NCBI GenBank assembly: GCA_019323525.1
Contig: JAHWHD010000032.1
Location: forward strand, 1 to 33,205
Reading direction: 5' to 3'
Source: Candidatus Woesearchaeota archaeon
GTDB taxonomy: Archaea > Nanobdellota > Nanobdellia > Woesearchaeales > JAHWHD01
DNA: 33,205 bases
The translations under genes were made by a program, and so were the position numbers. The notes under the pieces were generated by a model. It was not told where the DNA came from. It saw nothing but the letters and a program-made list of their open reading frames with translations, and did not search any database. Numbering within the stretch: position 1 is the first letter of the stretch; each line of letters starts with the position of its first letter. Shown here piece after piece: positions 29,014 to 33,205 of the stretch.

Positions 29014-31695
29014 ATGGATGAAGAGCAAAATAACAGGGAAAATCCTGAAAAAACTGAAGAAAATTCCCATTTAGAAGAACAAAAGCCAAATATGCCCTTT
29101 AATGAGGAAAAGGAGGATTTTGGCGCCCTTGAAAACGCGTCTTCTGAAATTGTCCAAGATAATCCTAAAACTGACCAAAAGAACAAGAACGTGGTTCCAA
29201 CAATCATTGTGGACGAGATGAAATCCTCGTTTCTTGACTATGCCATGTCAGTCATTGTCTCAAGAGCTTTGCCAGATGTAAGGGACGGCCTTAAACCTGT
29301 TCACAGGCGCATTCTTTTTGCAATGAACGAGATGGCTATGTTCCATGATAAACCGTTCAAAAAATCTGCCAGAATCGTTGGAGAGGTCCTTGGTAAATAC
29401 CACCCACACGGCGATTCTGCTGTGTACGATGCAATGGTTCGTATGGCGCAATCGTTTTCGCTTCGTTATACCTTAGTAAACGGCCAGGGTAACTTTGGAA
29501 GCATTGACGGAGACTCTGCAGCAGCAATGCGTTACACAGAAGCAAGGCTCTCTCTGGCAGCAGAAGCAATGCTCGAAGACATAAAAAAAGAGACTGTTGA
29601 CTTCATACCTAATTTTGACGGTTCATTAAAAGAACCAAGCGTTTTACCTGGCAAATTGCCTAACCTCCTAATTAACGGAAGCTCAGGCATTGCAGTAGGT
29701 ATGGCCACCAACATCCCTCCGCACAATCTTCCAGAGGTTGTAGATGGAGCAGTACACTTAATTGATAACCCTGACGCTTCTGTGCAAGATCTTATGAACT
29801 TTGTAAAAGGGCCTGACTTTCCAACAGGGGGAATTATCCAAGGACGTCAAGGTATACTTCACGCTTACTCTAGAGGCCGTGGTAAAGTAGTGACCCGTGC
29901 AAGGACAGAGATTGAAGAGTTTAAAGGAAGAAACAGGATTGTTGTGACAGAGATTCCTTATATGATAAACAAGTCTGTTCTTATCCAGCAGATTGCTGAC
30001 TTGATACGTGACAAACGTATCCAAGGCATATCAGATATACGAGACGAATCAGATCGCGAAGGTATGCGCATAGTTATCGAGCTTAAATCAAATTCTAATG
30101 CAGACATTGTACTGAATCAGTTATTTAAACATTCAAGGCTACAGACTAGTTTTGGCATTATTATGCTGGCCTTAGTAGATAACACTCCTAAAGTCCTTTC
30201 CTTGAAACAGGTGCTTAAATATTACATAAAACACAGGCAGGACGTAGTGCGTAGACGGACCCAGTTCGATCTAACAAAAGCTGAGAAACGCCTCCACATA
30301 CTAGAAGGTTTGATAATAGCACTAAACAATATCGATCCAGCAATAAAACTTATCAAAGACTCAAAATCAGTAGAGCAGGCAAAATCCTCGCTAATTTCTT
30401 CATTTAATCTAACAGATATGCAGGCACAGGCAATTCTAGACATGAAACTTCAAAGGCTCACTAGCCTAGAGCAGGACAAGATTAAGGACGAACACAAAGA
30501 GCTTCTGAAACTTGTGGAAGAACTCAAAGCAATACTCGGATCTGAACAGAAGATACTTGATATAATCAAAAAAGAACTGATTGAGCTAAAAGACAAGTAT
30601 GGAGATAAAAGAAGGAGCGATATTGTTGATGGTGGAGACCAAGATATAGATGTTGAAGATCTGATAGAAGAAGAGGAGATGGTTGTAACAGTTACGCATT
30701 CGGGTTACATAAAACGAGTTCCATTATCAGAGTATAAACAGCAGAAACGAGGCGGCAAAGGAGTCATTGCAACCTCTACAAGAGACGAGGACTTTGTCGA
30801 GCACTTGTTTACAGCATCGACGCATTCATATATACTCCTTTTTACTAATCTTGGCAAAGTATACTGGCTAAAGGTGTATAATATCCCTCTCGGAAGACGT
30901 TCTGCTCTTGGGAAAGCAGTCATCAATCTGCTTAATTTAGATAAGGAAGAAAAGGTTACAGCTCTTGTCCCTGTAAGAAACTTTGAACCTGATAAGTTCC
31001 TTATGATGGCTACACGGAAAGGCACTGTTAAAAAGACCAGCCTTGAAGAATATTCAAGACCAAGAAGGGGCGGCATTGTAGCAATCACATTAGAGCCTGG
31101 CGACGACCTTATTGAAGTTATTATGACGTCTGGTTCTGACCAGATAATCCTGGCAACAGAGAATGGGATGGCTGTCCGTTTTTCTGAGAAAGACGTACGT
31201 TCTATAGGTCGCTCTGGCAAAGGTGTCCGGGGTATAGCTTTAAAAAATAACGATTCAGTAATCGGCATGGTTAAAGCAGACGACACACAATCCTTGCTCA
31301 CAGTTACAGAGAACGGTTATGGAAAAAGGACAGCTGTTACTGATTACAGGCTGATCTCCCGCGGCGGTGTTGGTGTTAAGAACATAATCTGTTCTGAAAG
31401 AAACGGTAAAGTTGTTGCAATACATTCAGTCACGGATGATACAGAGATAATGCTTATATCTCAAGAAGGCATAGTGATAAGAATCCCTGCAAAAGGAGTC
31501 TCAGTGATTGGAAGGAACACCCAGGGACTTAGACTTATGCGGCTTAATGCAGAAGACAGAGTAGTTGCTGCAGCAAAGATCATCTCTGAAAACGGAGACG
31601 ACGATGCAGACGAAACACCTGACGGGGATTCTCAAGCAACGCAACAACCTGAACAACTCGAGGAAGACAATGAAAGCCTTGATAATGACGTATAA
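29014..31695 (+). CDS. gyrA: DNA gyrase subunit A
   Basis: An 893-residue GyrA that cuts and rejoins DNA in the ATP-driven negative-supercoiling enzyme. After a ~60-residue acidic N-terminal extension the core starts with FLDYAMSVIVSRALPDVRDG and LKPVHRRILFAMNEM. The DNA-cleaving tyrosine is Y174 in AAAMRYTEARLSL. The C-terminal beta-pinwheel has the GyrA box QKRGGKG at residues 577-583, supporting gyrase rather than topoisomerase IV. Further blade repeats include RPRRGGIVAITLEPGDDLIE and GRSGKGVRGIALKN. It ends in a ~30-residue acidic tail. gyrB is not in the window. Gyrase in archaea is generally regarded as acquired from bacteria. The downstream methyltransferase overlaps by 26 nt. Confidence 0.97.
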   Translation: MDEEQNNRENPEKTEENSHLEEQKPNMPFNEEKEDFGALENASSEIVQDNPKTDQKNKNVVPTIIVDEMKSSFLDYAMSVIVSRALPDVRDGLKPVHRRILFAMNEMAMFHDKPFKKSARIVGEVLGKYHPHGDSAVYDAMVRMAQSFSLRYTLVNGQGNFGSIDGDSAAAMRYTEARLSLAAEAMLEDIKKETVDFIPNFDGSLKEPSVLPGKLPNLLINGSSGIAVGMATNIPPHNLPEVVDGAVHLIDNPDASVQDLMNFVKGPDFPTGGIIQGRQGILHAYSRGRGKVVTRARTEIEEFKGRNRIVVTEIPYMINKSVLIQQIADLIRDKRIQGISDIRDESDREGMRIVIELKSNSNADIVLNQLFKHSRLQTSFGIIMLALVDNTPKVLSLKQVLKYYIKHRQDVVRRRTQFDLTKAEKRLHILEGLIIALNNIDPAIKLIKDSKSVEQAKSSLISSFNLTDMQAQAILDMKLQRLTSLEQDKIKDEHKELLKLVEELKAILGSEQKILDIIKKELIELKDKYGDKRRSDIVDGGDQDIDVEDLIEEEEMVVTVTHSGYIKRVPLSEYKQQKRGGKGVIATSTRDEDFVEHLFTASTHSYILLFTNLGKVYWLKVYNIPLGRRSALGKAVINLLNLDKEEKVTALVPVRNFEPDKFLMMATRKGTVKKTSLEEYSRPRRGGIVAITLEPGDDLIEVIMTSGSDQIILATENGMAVRFSEKDVRSIGRSGKGVRGIALKNNDSVIGMVKADDTQSLLTVTENGYGKRTAVTDYRLISRGGVGVKNIICSERNGKVVAIHSVTDDTEIMLISQEGIVIRIPAKGVSVIGRNTQGLRLMRLNAEDRVVAAAKIISENGDDDADETPDGDSQATQQPEQLEEDNESLDNDV

Positions 31696-32800
31696 AGGCT
31701 TTGAAGAATCTTGTTCTGAAGAAGTATTTGAGCTTTTGAGTGTAGATACCAAGATAAAAGAATCTGTTGTAATCGCTGATGTTAATTCTGAAAAAGAGAT
31801 CTGCCTTCTGACTTATAGGCTTCAGTCTGCTGTCAAGGTTTTAGGTTTGCTGGGGTCTTTCGAATTTAAGACCATTAAAGATATAGGTACTAAGATTTCA
31901 AAGATAAATCTTAAAACAATTTTAAAAACTGGTAAATCATTTGTTGTGAGGTGCTCCAGGTTCGGAAAACATAACTTCAAGACACAAGACATTGAAAAGA
32001 GCGTAGGCTCTGTCATCTTTGAAAAATATAAGAATAAGGTAAATCTTGAAGACCCGGATTATATATTCCATCTCTATCTGTATAACAATAAATGCTATTT
32101 TGGAATAGACTATGCAGGAATTGACCTTAGCAAGAGGGAATATAAAATCTTCTCACACCCTTCTGCTTTGAAAGGCCCTGTTGCTTTTTTGCTACTAAAA
32201 ACAGCAGGTTATGATAAGTCTAAGGTTCTCCTTGACCCTTTCTGCGGCTCTGGAACTATACCTATCGAAGCATCTCTTCACGCATCAACCCTCAGCCATA
32301 ATTATTATAGCAAGAATAAGCTTGCTTTCAATAAGTTCATCAAATTTGACTTTGATAAGGTTGATAAAAAGATTGTAAAGGACAAACTCGACATCAACGG
32401 CTTTGACCACAACCTTCAATCAATTTCATCATCTAACAAGAATGCAAAGGTTGCAGGTGTTGAAAAGCTTGTTAACTTCTCTCGCGTGGACGTTGAATGG
32501 ATTGATACAAAACTTGACAAAGAATCAGTTGACCTTGTTGTAACAAACCCTCCAATAGCTTCAAAGATACATCCTCCTGCAATGATTGAGAAAATCTATA
32601 AAGAACTCTTCTACCAGCTAGATTTTGTACTTAAAAAGGAAGGAAAAATCGCGATTATCTCTAGAAAAATAGACCTTATAAAGAAAGAGGCAGAGAAAAA
32701 AGGATTTAAGGTGAAGGAAGAACGCGAGATCATGGTTGGTAAAGAACGTTTTTATGCAGTTTTATTCTCAAAAAACCCAAATTCAGCAAAAGCTTTATAA
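31670..32800 (+). CDS. THUMP-type RNA methyltransferase (UPF0020/Trm14-RlmL-like)
   Basis: A 376-residue AdoMet-dependent RNA methyltransferase. Residues about 1-150 resemble the THUMP-containing RNA-binding half (ALIMTYKGFEESCSEEVFEL). Next comes REYKIFSHPSALKGPVAFLL, typical of UPF0020 proteins. The catalytic domain has LLDPFCGSGTIPIEAS (motif I, 189-196), DINGFDHNLQ and DLVVTNPPIASKI (motif IV, 293-296). Relatives make m2G in tRNA (Trm14, position 6) or 23S rRNA. Motif IV here is NPPI rather than the usual NPPY. The ATG at 31670 is chosen because GAGGA (31660-31664) precedes it by 5 nt and MKALIMTYKG fits the family. A second in-frame ATG is at 31685. It overlaps gyrA and is probably expressed with it. 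Confidence 0.88.
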   Translation: MKALIMTYKGFEESCSEEVFELLSVDTKIKESVVIADVNSEKEICLLTYRLQSAVKVLGLLGSFEFKTIKDIGTKISKINLKTILKTGKSFVVRCSRFGKHNFKTQDIEKSVGSVIFEKYKNKVNLEDPDYIFHLYLYNNKCYFGIDYAGIDLSKREYKIFSHPSALKGPVAFLLLKTAGYDKSKVLLDPFCGSGTIPIEASLHASTLSHNYYSKNKLAFNKFIKFDFDKVDKKIVKDKLDINGFDHNLQSISSSNKNAKVAGVEKLVNFSRVDVEWIDTKLDKESVDLVVTNPPIASKIHPPAMIEKIYKELFYQLDFVLKKEGKIAIISRKIDLIKKEAEKKGFKVKEEREIMVGKERFYAVLFSKNPNSAKAL

Positions 32801-32801
32801 A
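32794..32801 (+). promoter_or_regulatory. TATA box of the RNase P RNA gene
   Basis: TTTATAAA overlaps the methyltransferase stop codon and is centred about 27 nt before base 32824. That base is the first nucleotide of the P1 helix, so promoter and RNA structure agree on the transcript start. Confidence 0.75.
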
Positions 32802-32823
32802 CAACTCAAAACTAAGTATTCTT

Positions 32824-33194
32824 TGTAGGGAAGTGGTTAACTTTCGGTTTATGTTGTCTTTTTGTTTAAATACAAAAGACATCCAACTGAGGCAGTGGAA
32901 AATCATGTTTTCCTGGTCTCAGTTCTACGAACTGAGGAAAGTCCGCCCACTACAAAAACGCCACTCATTCGAGCTCTGGAAACAGAGGGCTATGGCACAG
33001 AAAAGATACTGCCTTTAGACAATGGGATGATGCTGAGACGCATCTGGCAACAGATTGCAAGAACAGCTGACGTCTCTATGGGTTAGCTGAAACTGCTCAA
33101 TCCTGGCGAGTGCAACTCTTACGAGGCTTAGTAAAATGTTAACATGGACCTTCCGCAAGGGGTCCAACAGAAGGCGGCTTATAACTTCCCTACA
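32824..33194 (+). ncRNA. rnpB: RNase P RNA (archaeal, type A-like)
   Basis: Catalytic RNA of RNase P, which removes 5' leaders from tRNA precursors. P1 is a perfect 11-bp helix pairing 32824-32834 with 33184-33194. CR-I reads GAGGAAAGTCC at 32934-32944. The P4 partner is in CR-V (ACAGAAGGCGGCTTATA, 33167-33183), where GGCGGCTT pairs with AGTCCGCC to form the P4 pseudoknot. GTTAAC near 32836-32841 and at 33138-33143 can form P2. GGACC...GGTCC (33146-33165) is a P19-like hairpin, and TGGCACAGAAA marks the archaeal CR-II/III region. The ~371-nt length is normal to slightly long. Between P2 and P4 there are two hairpins instead of P3 alone. The protein partner Rpp29 is encoded at 14285-14539. Confidence 0.93.
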
Positions 33195-33205
33195 CCAACA
33201 CTTAA

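Noticed and set aside
32833..33086. Short open frames of 61-74 codons on the plus strand
   Set aside because: They lie inside the RNase P RNA, whose P1, CR-I and CR-V elements are clear.
1..33205. CRISPR arrays, insertion sequences, tRNA genes
   Set aside because: I saw no regularly spaced direct repeats, no transposase frames or terminal repeats, and no tRNA cloverleaf. The window looks like stable core chromosome.

Overview
The window looks like a chromosomal segment of an anaerobic archaeon, most likely a DPANN lineage of the Woesearchaeota/Pacearchaeota/Nanoarchaeota type. The archaeal evidence is direct: an archaeal-order ribosomal-protein supercluster with archaeal/eukaryotic-only members (S4e, L32e, L19e, L34e, L14e), the RNase P protein Rpp29, aIF1/SUI1, archaeal PheS/PheT, and TTTATAAA-type TATA boxes about 27 nt before start codons. 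The DPANN placement is inference. It rests on a single-chain fused PriS-PriL primase, ScpB, GyrA, and small zinc proteins of a kind I associate with those genomes.

Layout. Bases 1-144 are the 3' end of a Pelota/aRF1-family gene. A TrmB-family regulator (289-1095) and pheS-pheT (1160-4355) follow on the plus strand. From 19615 down to 4368 the minus strand carries one long translation cluster: L3-L4-L23-L2-S19-L22-S3-L29-SUI1-Rpp29-S17-L14-L24-S4e-L5-S14-S8-L6-L32e-L19e-L18-S5-L30-L15-SecY-DUF106-L34e-L14e. Many junctions overlap by ATGA or TAATG or have 1-2 nt gaps, so translation is probably coupled. L34e-L14e appears to have its own leaderless promoter.

Upstream of the cluster lie a 58-residue zinc protein (minus strand), a CsaA-like tRNA-binding protein and an HD-domain protein. 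Then come a minus-strand group (a 1409-aa fused 2-hydroxyacyl-CoA dehydratase activase, CutA, fused primase) and a divergent plus-strand pair (DUF1858 protein, ferredoxin). The rest is on the plus strand: an unrecognised 188-aa protein overlapping ScpB, a 47-aa zinc ribbon, GyrA, a THUMP-like RNA methyltransferase, and a nearly complete-looking RNase P RNA with an 11-bp P1 helix (32824-33194).

The most unusual signals are non-coding. (1) The roughly 140-nt leader of the L3 operon holds three consecutive perfect stem-loops, and its start-site region repeats one hairpin arm, which gives a switch-like choice of pairings. (2) Before S3, a perfect 12-bp hairpin presents the Shine-Dalgarno sequence in its loop and buries a TTG start in its stem. 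(3) The RNase P RNA has an extra hairpin before CR-I, with two mutually exclusive pairings. Among proteins, the tandem-activase fusion next to DUF1858 and ferredoxin, the unknown ScpB partner, and an in-frame acidic continuation beyond the ScpB stop codon deserve a second look.
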